From an uncultured bacterium (GTDB taxonomy: Bacteria > Cyanobacteriota > Vampirovibrionia > Gastranaerophilales > Gastranaerophilaceae), in NCBI GenBank assembly GCA_900555175.1, contig USJT01000051.1, positions 1-7,046 on the forward strand: DNA of 7,046 bases, read 5' to 3'. A program made the position numbers and the translations under genes. Below the pieces are notes generated by a model. The model was not told the DNA's origin, made no database searches, and saw nothing but the letters and a program-made list of their open reading frames with translations. Shown here one piece after another: positions 1-6,209 of this stretch. How positions within the stretch are numbered: position 1 is the stretch's first letter; the number at the start of each line of letters is the position of its first letter.

Positions 1-510
1 GTTTTTCATAGAAAATCCATAACCGTTTGCTGCACCTAACCCGTAAGCAGCAGCACTTGCAACATCTGCAATTCCACCTATTCCTGATGCATAACCTGTT
101 GCAACACCTGTATCAGTTCCCCAACCGCTCACGATTGAAGAAGCACCACCTGTTGCGTACCCGTCTAATCCCCAAGATATAGGAGCTGCACCTGATGGGA
201 AACCTGAATAATTATATAATGAATCAATTCCGTAAGAATAACCGCCATTAAAAGATGATGAATAAGAGGTTCCTGGAATATCCATAGACTGAGATGCACC
301 AAAAACAGTAGCAAAAGATGATGGAGCTAACAAACTTGCAATATTATATAAAAATCCGCCGGTTGTGCCAAAACCTGAGCCCAAGCCATTACCAGATACC
401 GTTAAATCTCTCAATTGATCATAAGTTTCCCACAATTGAGCTTTAGCATCACCGCTTGCGCTACTAAATTTGTTTGCTATTACTAAGTAACTGTCGTTTT
501 TGTAAGCCAT
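1..510 (-). CDS. Gly/Ser/Ala-rich hypothetical protein, C-terminus beyond window
   Basis: An open frame of 170 codons runs from ATG at 510 to the window edge without a stop, so the 3' end is missing. The start has a good ribosome binding site (AGAGG at 520-516, five bases before ATG). The protein begins MAYKNDSYLVIANKFSS. Residues 1-38 are mixed and probably helical. From about residue 39 it becomes rich in Gly, Ser, Ala and Tyr, with many small-residue stretches (GNGLGSGFGTTGG at 41-52, GIGGIADVASAAAYGLGAA at 143-161) and a mildly hydrophobic stretch at 52-70. It has no cysteine, no signal peptide and no catalytic motif that I recognise. It begins 18 bp after the stop of the 416-residue gene, so the two are probably co-transcribed. 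The composition suggests a structural, surface or assembly-forming protein, but that is inference; the family is not recognised. Confidence 0.8.
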   Translation of the reverse strand, partial: MAYKNDSYLVIANKFSSASGDAKAQLWETYDQLRDLTVSGNGLGSGFGTTGGFLYNIASLLAPSSFATVFGASQSMDIPGTSYSSSFNGGYSYGIDSLYNYSGFPSGAAPISWGLDGYATGGASSIVSGWGTDTGVATGYASGIGGIADVASAAAYGLGAANGYGFSMKN

Positions 511-528
511 AAAAACCTCTTATATTTA

Positions 529-1779
529 TTATTCAAAAGTCTTGAATGTAGATTCAATATTTTTATCAATAACCTTCTTAACAGATTCCATCTCTGTTTG
601 TAACGCCTCTTGTTCTGTATCAAGCTGTCTTAATCTTAATTCAAGTGTTCTATCTTGTTCTTGAATTTTCTCTGTTTTAGCATTTATATCTGCAATTCTT
701 TTTTCATACACTTGCATATCATAATTATATTGATTCATTGCATCATTATAAGCATTTTCATCTGTTTTGGTTTCTGTACTTAATGCATAAGTAGCTGAAG
801 AATCTTCAAATCTTATAGATTGCGGTCTGCCTGATTCATCTAAATCAACAAAAGCTCTTTGAGTTTGTTCAATTTTTGTTTCAACATTTTCAGCATAATA
901 TGCCGTCAATTTATTTTGACGTTCAGTCGGCTTTGTCTGATCAGGAGCAGATATTGCAGCAGATGTCAAATCTTCTGCACTTGCGAAAAATCTTCTGCCT
1001 TGATATTCCCAAGTGTAAATATTATTAGAAGTCGCAAAATTTTCTGTCGGGAATTGTTCACAAATTTTTTCATAAGCAGCTTTTTGTTCAGGGTCAGTAG
1101 CATCGTATGCAGAAACTTTGCAGTTACCAACATAAGTTGGAACACCTGATTGAACTGAATAATTTATAGCATCAGCAGTTCCTGCAACAGCATTTTGCAA
1201 ACTGTCACCTGTCGTAAATTTCATAACACCGTCAGTATCTGTGTAAACCATAATATTTGTAGGATCAATTGTTGCTAAAGACGGGTAATCCTGACAAATT
1301 TTTTCATAATTTGCTCTTTGATCTTCAACTAAAGGATCATATTGATTTACAGCGACACCGTTAATTGTATATGCATCAGTTTGCGCATCATACTGAACAG
1401 TATTTCTATCTATCGAACCTTCAACACCTGCAGTATTAATCAAAACTTGAGGGTTTGACAATTTATTTTGAATAGCCGTATAAACATCAGAAGTATGATA
1501 ATGAGTTATCAAATAATTATAATCAGGATCATCAGTAATTTCTGTCATATCAGTAATTGTTTCTGCAGTTGTACCATCTTTATAAGAATACTGCAATGTT
1601 GTATAATCCTGAGTACTCGGAGCAGTCGGAACTTCCAAAGCAAGAAGTTCATTAAACGTATTCGCACTTTGGTTTGCCAACGCTGTACGTGCCTGATTTA
1701 TTTGTTGACCTTCATATTCAACGTTTGTCTTTCTTGCTGTTAAGCCTAAATATCTTGCTTGCGAAGCTGCCATACCCAT
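529..1779 (-). CDS. Uncharacterised 416-aa protein with conserved N-terminus and C-terminal coiled coil
   Basis: The function is unknown. The frame starts at ATG 1779, preceded by AGAAGGAG with GGAG eight bases upstream. A second ATG two codons later (1773) is less well spaced. Residues 1-48 (MGMAASQARYLGLTARKT... to NELLAL) look like an amphipathic helix rich in Ala, Gln and Asn. Residues 50-145 are acidic and Thr/Tyr-rich. Residues 147-197 and 225-275 are an internal repeat around YEKIC. Residues 340-416 are heptad-rich and charged (EKIQEQDRTLELRLRQLDTEQ at about 370-390), strongly suggesting a long coiled coil, and end in IESTFKTFE. There is no signal peptide or membrane segment. The helical ends around a variable middle recall the general plan of axial or filament proteins, but I see no motif that identifies one. 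I recall similar N-termini in unnamed proteins of gut Melainabacteria. It is the first gene of an apparent operon with the Gly-rich gene. Confidence 0.88.
   Translation of the reverse strand: MGMAASQARYLGLTARKTNVEYEGQQINQARTALANQSANTFNELLALEVPTAPSTQDYTTLQYSYKDGTTAETITDMTEITDDPDYNYLITHYHTSDVYTAIQNKLSNPQVLINTAGVEGSIDRNTVQYDAQTDAYTINGVAVNQYDPLVEDQRANYEKICQDYPSLATIDPTNIMVYTDTDGVMKFTTGDSLQNAVAGTADAINYSVQSGVPTYVGNCKVSAYDATDPEQKAAYEKICEQFPTENFATSNNIYTWEYQGRRFFASAEDLTSAAISAPDQTKPTERQNKLTAYYAENVETKIEQTQRAFVDLDESGRPQSIRFEDSSATYALSTETKTDENAYNDAMNQYNYDMQVYEKRIADINAKTEKIQEQDRTLELRLRQLDTEQEALQTEMESVKKVIDKNIESTFKTFE
955..1341 (-). repeat. Internal tandem-type repeat within the 416-aa gene
   Basis: Two segments of the encoded protein, residues 147-197 (1189-1341) and 225-275 (955-1107), align. 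One has YDPLVEDQRANYEKICQDYP and the other YDATDPEQKAAYEKICEQFP, each followed by a short Tyr/Phe-rich strand and a DSLQNA / EDLTSA ending. The offset is exactly 78 codons. The bases acaaattttttcataa occur in both copies (1060-1075 and 1294-1309), so similarity remains at the DNA level. Each copy keeps one Cys (C162, C240). Confidence 0.7.
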
Positions 1780-1827
1780 AGTATTGCTCTCCTTCTACTA
1801 TAATTAATTTACTACTCTATACGTTTT

Positions 1828-1857
1828 TATATATAATAATGTTTTTTCAAATGTCAA
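1828..1857 (-). promoter_or_regulatory. Sigma-70-type promoter for the 416-aa gene operon
   Basis: Read on the minus strand, a perfect TTGACA (1857-1852) is followed by overlapping TATATA hexamers with 16-bp (1835-1830) or 18-bp (1833-1828) spacing. These lie about 50 bp upstream of the ATG at 1779. The perfect -35 is the main support, because the -10 lies in very AT-rich DNA and matches only 4 of 6 bases. Confidence 0.55.
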
Positions 1858-1951
1858 CATTACTATAAAAATTATACGGTACTAATCTAAAAATTTACAT
1901 ATAAATCGAATAAAAATCATACATTTAGAGGAACAGTTTTATCAAATTTCA

Positions 1952-1984
1952 TATAAAAAAGCGGTACTAAATCTGTACCGCTTT
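1952..1984 (-). terminator. Intrinsic terminator after the S1-domain gene
   Basis: Bases 1958-1967 (aaagcggtac) and 1975-1984 (gtaccgcttt) form a perfect 10-bp stem with a 7-base loop. On the minus strand the stem runs straight into a T run (GCTTTTTTATAT). It lies 24 bp beyond the stop codon at 2009, so it should end the S1 transcript and separate it from the promoter of the next unit. Confidence 0.9.
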
Positions 1985-2008
1985 AAAGATATATATTTTA
2001 TTAAGGAG

Positions 2009-3088
2009 CTATTCTTCAGTTTGTTCCGGTTCTTTTCCATCAACTTTAGAAGGATCAACCGTCAACGCAATACGTTTATCTGTCGGATTAAATTTCAAGA
2101 TATACGTATCAATTTTATCACCGACCTGTAAAATGCATTCCTTTTGATTTTGTAAATCAACAACTTCAGCGTGAGGCAATAAAGCTTCAACACCAGGGAA
2201 CACTTCTACAAAAGCACCAAAATGTTTAATTCTTGTAATTGTACCTTCAACCTTGTCGCCTTCTTTAATTTGTTTTTCAGCTTCTAACCATGGATCAGGT
2301 TCAAGGTTTTTCAAACTTAAAGAAACTCTTTGTTTATCGTGATCACCTGCAATAACTTCAACATCGATTTTATCGCCAACGCTCAAAATATCTGTCGGAT
2401 GATCAATCCATCTCCAAGATAATTGAGAAAGCGGAAGCAAACCATCAATTCCGCCTAAGTCAATAAATGCGCCGAAATCAGTAATTCTAACAACATCACC
2501 TTTAACAATTTGTCCAGGTTCGATTTGAGAGAATACATTTTTTCTTGCTTCTACTGCGCTGTCATCATAAACCTTTTTATTTGAAAGAATGAAATTATTT
2601 TGTTGAGGATCAAGTGTAAGAATTTTAACTTCAATTTTATTACCTACCTCAAGATCACTTTCTTTAACTCTTAATTGAGAAGAAGGGATGAAACCTCTAA
2701 CACCGGAAACTTCAACAAGTACACCGCCTTTTACGATACCAACGATAGTACCGAGAATAGTTTCATCAGCTTCTTTAGCTTTTTCAAGTTCTTTCCAAGC
2801 ATAAGCAAGGTCAACTTTCTTTCTTGAAAGCAAAAATTTACCGTCTTCATCTTCTTCCCTAATTATAAGGAATTCATATTCTTGACCTTTTTTGTATTTA
2901 TCTTCAACATTTTCACCTTTATCAACAGCTTCACGAGTTGGAACAACTGCGATAGTTTTTGCGCCGATATCAACCATAACCCCTTGGCTGTCATATCCGC
3001 ATACAATTCCTTTTACAAGATCACCTTTTTGGAAATTGTAATCATACTTTTTCAATAATTCTTCGAAATCTAATTCCTGTGATGTCAT
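2009..3088 (-). CDS. rpsA: S1-domain RNA-binding protein (ribosomal protein S1-like, four S1 domains)
   Basis: This 359-residue protein is expected to act on the 30S ribosome, binding mRNA 5' regions to help initiation. It has four S1 (OB-fold) repeats at about residues 20-91, 107-172, 190-260 and 275-345. Repeats 3 and 4 are the most canonical (RITDFGAFIDLGGIDGLLPL at 201-220; RIKHFGAFVEVFPGVEALLP at 286-305). The opening (FEELLKKYDYNFQKGDLVKG and VDIGAKT) and the GGVLVEVSGVRGFIP of repeat 2 match the layout I know for cyanobacterial and chloroplast S1. Those have three S1 domains, so the fourth is extra here. Proteobacterial S1 has six, and shorter S1 proteins of other phyla are common. The acidic tail (GKEPEQTEE) is disordered in appearance. 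ATG at 3088 has GGAG five bases upstream. An intrinsic terminator follows. The S1-family call is very sure; equivalence to rpsA is likely but not proven. Confidence 0.93.
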   Translation of the reverse strand: MTSQELDFEELLKKYDYNFQKGDLVKGIVCGYDSQGVMVDIGAKTIAVVPTREAVDKGENVEDKYKKGQEYEFLIIREEDEDGKFLLSRKKVDLAYAWKELEKAKEADETILGTIVGIVKGGVLVEVSGVRGFIPSSQLRVKESDLEVGNKIEVKILTLDPQQNNFILSNKKVYDDSAVEARKNVFSQIEPGQIVKGDVVRITDFGAFIDLGGIDGLLPLSQLSWRWIDHPTDILSVGDKIDVEVIAGDHDKQRVSLSLKNLEPDPWLEAEKQIKEGDKVEGTITRIKHFGAFVEVFPGVEALLPHAEVVDLQNQKECILQVGDKIDTYILKFNPTDKRIALTVDPSKVDGKEPEQTEE

Positions 3089-3128
3089 TTTTACTCCATT
3101 GTCTAAGACATTATCTGATAAACTTACT

Positions 3129-3152
3129 ATTATAATAGCAGAGCTTTGTCAA
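3129..3152 (-). promoter_or_regulatory. Promoter-like sequence for the S1 gene
   Basis: On the minus strand there is a perfect TTGACA (3152-3147) and a perfect TATAAT (3134-3129), about 40 bp upstream of the ATG. The spacing is only 12 bp, too short for a standard sigma-70 pair. The TATAAT may therefore work with the weaker TTTACA further upstream (20-bp spacing), or as a -10 alone. The TATAAT sits in a perfect 12-bp palindrome, ctattataatag (3127-3138). The region also lies only about 20-45 bp after the stop of the 97-aa gene, with no terminator between, so read-through into the S1 gene is possible. Confidence 0.5.
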
Positions 3153-3172
3153 ATTGTAAAGGTTTTGTAAAT

Positions 3173-3466
3173 TTACTTAACCTTTCTAAAAATTTCAGAG
3201 AAATTTTTATTTAAATCAAAACCTTCATCTACCAAATTTTGTAATTTGCCAAATAAATTTTTAAGTTCTTTTTGCACAAATTCAGAATTTCCTTTTGCAC
3301 CGCATCCGCCCACTATTTTACCGTTTTTCATGATTAAACAATCCATTTCATTGTCTTTGCACAATATCTTGGCAGTAGAACTGTCTTTTAGCGGAAGATT
3401 TATCAATCTTGAATTATTTTTTGCTACTGATTTTACTAAATCTAAAGATGTTTTAGAAACTTGCAT
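3173..3466 (-). CDS. Small hypothetical protein (97 aa)
   Basis: I do not recognise this family. The protein is Lys/Asn-rich and probably cytoplasmic, with no signal peptide or membrane helix. Residues 1-22 look helical. Residues 28-58 look like a small beta unit with three cysteines (C36, C43, C55) and the turn GGCGAKG (53-59). Residues 60-97 look like one or two amphipathic helices (QKELKNLFGKLQNLVDEGF). C43 and C55 could bind a metal or thiol cofactor, but no known CxxC pattern is present. The start ATG at 3466 has AAAGGAG with a 10-base spacer, and that site is buried in a perfect 19-bp hairpin. The gene lies 92 bp after valS and 84 bp before the S1 gene. The complementary frame on the plus strand is Leu/Phe-rich, lacks a proper start and is taken as a shadow. 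Confidence 0.75.
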   Translation of the reverse strand: MQVSKTSLDLVKSVAKNNSRLINLPLKDSSTAKILCKDNEMDCLIMKNGKIVGGCGAKGNSEFVQKELKNLFGKLQNLVDEGFDLNKNFSEIFRKVK

Positions 3467-3513
3467 AATAAATTTACTCCTTTTACAACATCTATAAAAG
3501 GAGTAAATTTATT
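3467..3513 (-). promoter_or_regulatory. Perfect 19-bp inverted repeat covering the ribosome binding site of the 97-aa gene
   Basis: Bases 3467-3485 (aataaatttactcctttta) and 3495-3513 are exact reverse complements, separated by a 9-base loop (3486-3494). In minus-strand RNA the downstream arm contains the AAAAGGAG ribosome binding site of the 97-aa gene and ends directly against its ATG (3466-3464). Folding would therefore hide the translation start. On this strand the stem is followed by ATGCAAG rather than a U run, so it is a poor intrinsic terminator for valS, although it may help form the 3' end. On the plus strand it is followed by seven Ts (3512-3518). Confidence 0.8.
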
Positions 3514-3558
3514 TTTTTGTGTTTTTAATTAAATCCGTAAAATTTTCGTTACAAATCT

Positions 3559-4833
3559 TTAAGATTTCAAAGATAAAATCAAATCATTTATTACTTTTTC
3601 TTGAATTTCAATTTCAGCAATTCTGTCTTTTGTTTGAGTAATAAGTTCTTTTGGAGCATTTGCAACAAATTTTGGATTATTAATTCTGCCAAGCATAGAT
3701 TTCTTTTCAGCAGTAAGCTTGTCTAATTTCTTTTGTTGACGGGCGATTTCAGCATCCAAGTCAATCAAATCAGCTAAAGGCAAGATTATTTTTGAAGCTG
3801 AAACTACTGCTGTTGCACTCTTTGGAGGAACAGGAGCATTCATATCTGCATAAGAGATATTTTCAACCCTTGCAAGACGTTTAATATAAGCTTCAATTTC
3901 TTCAAAAATAGGTTTTTCATCTTTTTCAGCTCTAATTTCAATATCACATTTAATAGAAGGTGAAATATTGAAACTTTGGCGAACATTACGTAATGATGTG
4001 ATTGTATCAAAAACTAGTTCCATTTCTTGAGCTTCTTTAGGGAATTCCAATTCTTCTTTGAATGTTGGAAATTCTGCAACAATTAAAGCTTTAGTTTCAG
4101 TTTCTTTAGGAATTAATTGCCATACTCTTTCAGTGATATGAGGCATTATAGGATGTAACATTCTCAATGACATATCAAGAACATATCTCAAAACACGCTG
4201 AGTATTTGCTTTTAATTCTGCATCTTGAAGTTGAATTTTTGCAATTTCAACATACCAATCGCAATAAGAATTCCAGAAGAAGTCGTATAATACGTGAGCG
4301 ACTTCACCAATTCTAAATTCTTTAATATTATCATTAACTTCTTTTGCTGTTTTATTTAATTTATCTAAAATCCATTTATCAGCAATTGTCAAATTATCAA
4401 AATCGATATCTTTGTTATCAACACCATCAAGGTTCATCAAAACAAATCTTGAAGCGTTCCAGATTTTATTAGCAAAGTTTCTGCCATATTCAAATCTTTC
4501 TTCGCTCATTTTGATATCCTGACCGCCGTAAGTACATAAAGAAGTCATTGTAAATCTCAAAGCATCACAACCGTATTTATCAATAATTTTAACCGGATCA
4601 ATAGTGTTGCCTTTAGATTTAGACATTTTTTGACCTTTTTCATCTCTGATAAGTCCGTGAATATAAACAGTTGAGAAAGGAGCTTTTCCTGTAAATTCCA
4701 ATCCCATTGTAATCATTCTTGCAACCCAGAAGAAAATAATATCAAAACCTGTTACAAGAGTTGTAGTAGGATAGAATTTTTTGTAATCATCACTTTCTGT
4801 ATTTGGCCAACCCATAGTTGAAAATGGCCACAA
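3559..4833 (-). CDS. valS: Valyl-tRNA synthetase, C-terminal part (after frameshift)
   Basis: This is the downstream part of the frameshifted valS. It contains the second half of the Rossmann catalytic domain, with the KMSKS ATP-binding loop at residues 69-73, then the alpha-helical anticodon-binding domain (about 147-290, including DFFWNSYCDWYVEIAK at 184-199). It ends with the C-terminal coiled-coil tRNA arm (about 355-424, LDAEIARQQKKLDKLTAEKK). The nominal start at 4833 is a TTG that is really the Leu of the family motif GLWPFST. The same frame stays open upstream to a TGA at 4887-4885 and there encodes TVLDTWFSSG, so the true piece begins within 4884-4870. It has no plausible ribosome binding site of its own. 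No strong terminator follows; the next structure is the inverted repeat at 3467-3513. Confidence 0.93.
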   Translation of the reverse strand: MWPFSTMGWPNTESDDYKKFYPTTTLVTGFDIIFFWVARMITMGLEFTGKAPFSTVYIHGLIRDEKGQKMSKSKGNTIDPVKIIDKYGCDALRFTMTSLCTYGGQDIKMSEERFEYGRNFANKIWNASRFVLMNLDGVDNKDIDFDNLTIADKWILDKLNKTAKEVNDNIKEFRIGEVAHVLYDFFWNSYCDWYVEIAKIQLQDAELKANTQRVLRYVLDMSLRMLHPIMPHITERVWQLIPKETETKALIVAEFPTFKEELEFPKEAQEMELVFDTITSLRNVRQSFNISPSIKCDIEIRAEKDEKPIFEEIEAYIKRLARVENISYADMNAPVPPKSATAVVSASKIILPLADLIDLDAEIARQQKKLDKLTAEKKSMLGRINNPKFVANAPKELITQTKDRIAEIEIQEKVINDLILSLKS

Positions 4834-6209
4834 ACCTGATGAAAACCAAGTATCAAGAACAGTATCTTTCGTTGAGTATAATGTTCAGGATCCGGATTTT
4901 CTTTAGCAACAACCATTTCACCTGTTTCGTTATGGTAATATGCAGGAATTTGATGTCCCCACCACAATTGACGAGAAATACACCAATCTCTGATATTTTC
5001 CATCCAACCAAGGTAATTCTTTTCCCAACGTTCAGGGACAAATTTAATTCTACCGTCTTTAACAGCTGCGATAGCTTCTTTAGCCAAAGGAGCCATTTTT
5101 ACAAACCATTGTTCAGAAAGTAACGGTTCAATAGTAGTTCCGCAACGTTGACATTTACCGACATTATGCTCGTGATCTCTAGTTCTCAACAAGAAATTGT
5201 TATATGAAAGCATACCGATAATTTTTTCTCTTGCTTCATATCTGTCTAGTCCGTGCAATTCTTTAGGAACTTCACCACAAGCTTTCATTGTTCCGTCATT
5301 GTTGATAACCCAAATTGGATTTAAACCGTGACGTTTACCAACTTCAAAGTCATTCGGATCGTGAGCAGGAGTAATTTTAACAGCCCCTGTTCCGAAATTC
5401 TTATCAACATATTCATCTGCGATAATAGGAATTTCTCTACCTGAAAGCGGTATAATAACAGTTTTTCCAACCAATTCAGAATATTTATGGTCAGATGGGT
5501 GAACAGCAATTGCGACATCACCAAAAATTGTTTCAGGACGAGTTGTTGCAACAATAATTGCACCGCTTTCTCCTTTTAAAGGATAAGAAATTTCCCACAT
5601 GTGACCTTGTTCTGTTGCATATTCTGTTTCTACATCAGAAATTGCACTATTACAACGAGGACACCAGTTTACGATATATTTACCTTTATAAATTAATCCT
5701 TTTTCATAAAGTCTTACAAAAACTTCTTTTACAGCTTCAGAACAACCTTTGTCAAATGTAAAACGTTCTCTTGAACGGTCAAAAGAAGCACCTAAACGTT
5801 TACATTGATCCAAAATAGCTGATTTATGTTCATTAGCCCATTTCCAAGTTTCTTCAAGGAATTTTTCACGACCTAAATCATATCTTGATAAGCCTTTTTC
5901 TCTTAATTTCTTTTCAACAACATTTTGAGTCGCGATACCTGCATGGTCAGTTCCCGGAAGCCAAAGAGTTTCAAACCCTGACATTCTGTGGTAACGTGTC
6001 AAAATATCTTGTAAAGTTTCATCCAAAGCGTGTCCCATGTGAAGAACGCCAGTAACATTTGGAGGCGGAATAACCATTGAATATGCAGGCTTAGAGCTTT
6101 TTGCATCAGCCTTAAAATATTCACCGTCTTCCCAGAATTTATAAATTTTTTCTTCAGTTTCTTTTGGGTCGTAAACTGTGGGTAAATCTTCAATCTTAGT
6201 AGCTGTCAT
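4752..6209 (-). CDS. valS: Valyl-tRNA synthetase, N-terminal part (before frameshift)
   Basis: ValS is a class I synthetase that charges tRNA-Val in the cytoplasm and edits mis-charged Thr. The front part carries PPPNVTGVLHMGHAL (48-62, HIGH-type signature HMGH 57-60) and GTDHAGIATQ (86-95). NWCPRC (181-186) and KCQRCG (352-357) form a likely zinc pair. The CP1 editing domain lies at about 190-345, with TTRPETIFGD (222-231) and TPAHDPNDFEVG (280-291). WCISRQLWWGHQIPAYY (409-425) follows. ATG at 6209 has GAGG nine bases upstream. Family similarity stops at about residue 445 (PEHYTQ). The next 40 residues (RKILFLILGFHQ...) are out-of-frame noise ending at 4752, while the correct sequence resumes in the other frame. 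The joined gene spans 3559-6209 (2651 bases, one short of a whole number of codons) and would give about 883 residues, normal for bacterial ValS. Confidence 0.95.
   Translation of the reverse strand: MTATKIEDLPTVYDPKETEEKIYKFWEDGEYFKADAKSSKPAYSMVIPPPNVTGVLHMGHALDETLQDILTRYHRMSGFETLWLPGTDHAGIATQNVVEKKLREKGLSRYDLGREKFLEETWKWANEHKSAILDQCKRLGASFDRSRERFTFDKGCSEAVKEVFVRLYEKGLIYKGKYIVNWCPRCNSAISDVETEYATEQGHMWEISYPLKGESGAIIVATTRPETIFGDVAIAVHPSDHKYSELVGKTVIIPLSGREIPIIADEYVDKNFGTGAVKITPAHDPNDFEVGKRHGLNPIWVINNDGTMKACGEVPKELHGLDRYEAREKIIGMLSYNNFLLRTRDHEHNVGKCQRCGTTIEPLLSEQWFVKMAPLAKEAIAAVKDGRIKFVPERWEKNYLGWMENIRDWCISRQLWWGHQIPAYYHNETGEMVVAKENPDPEHYTQRKILFLILGFHQVCGHFQLWVGQIQKVMITKNSILLQLL
4866..4884 (-). 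other. valS: Frameshift junction in valS
   Basis: On the minus strand the front frame reads CAT TAT ACT CAA CGA AAG ATA (HYTQRKI) and the rear frame reads ACG AAA GAT ACT GTT CTT GAT ACT TGG (TKDTVLDTW). The second is the expected family sequence. The rear frame is bounded upstream by TGA at 4887-4885, so the change falls within 4884-4866. It corresponds to one missing base (or a -1 shift). AAAG at 4869-4866 would allow a Lys tRNA to slip from AAG to AAA, but there is no full X-XXY-YYZ heptamer. A simple deletion or an assembly error is more likely. Confidence 0.85.

Noticed and set aside
859..1743. Plus-strand frames of 96 and 91 residues inside the 416-aa gene
   Set aside because: They are Cys/Ile/Ser/Phe-rich shadows of the real minus-strand gene and have no start signals.
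1873..1974. Similar strings cggtactaatct (1877-1888) and cggtactaaatct (1962-1974)
   Set aside because: The second is part of the terminator stem and loop. The first has no partner arm or spacing that suggests a functional repeat, so it is treated as chance.
3246..3497. 83-residue open frame on the plus strand opposite the 97-aa gene
   Set aside because: It begins at TTG without a ribosome binding site and is Leu/Phe/Ile-rich, as expected for the complement of a Lys/Asn-rich gene. The minus-strand frame has ATG and a clear ribosome binding site.
4831..4833. TTG at 4833 as a genuine start of a separate C-terminal ValS protein
   Set aside because: It is the Leu codon of the conserved GLWPFST, has no ribosome binding site, and the family sequence continues upstream in the same frame.
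4818..6193. Several short frames (62-101 residues) on both strands within valS
   Set aside because: All overlap conserved valyl-tRNA synthetase coding sequence in other frames. The 4853-5041 frame was considered as a frameshift remnant but does not match the family.
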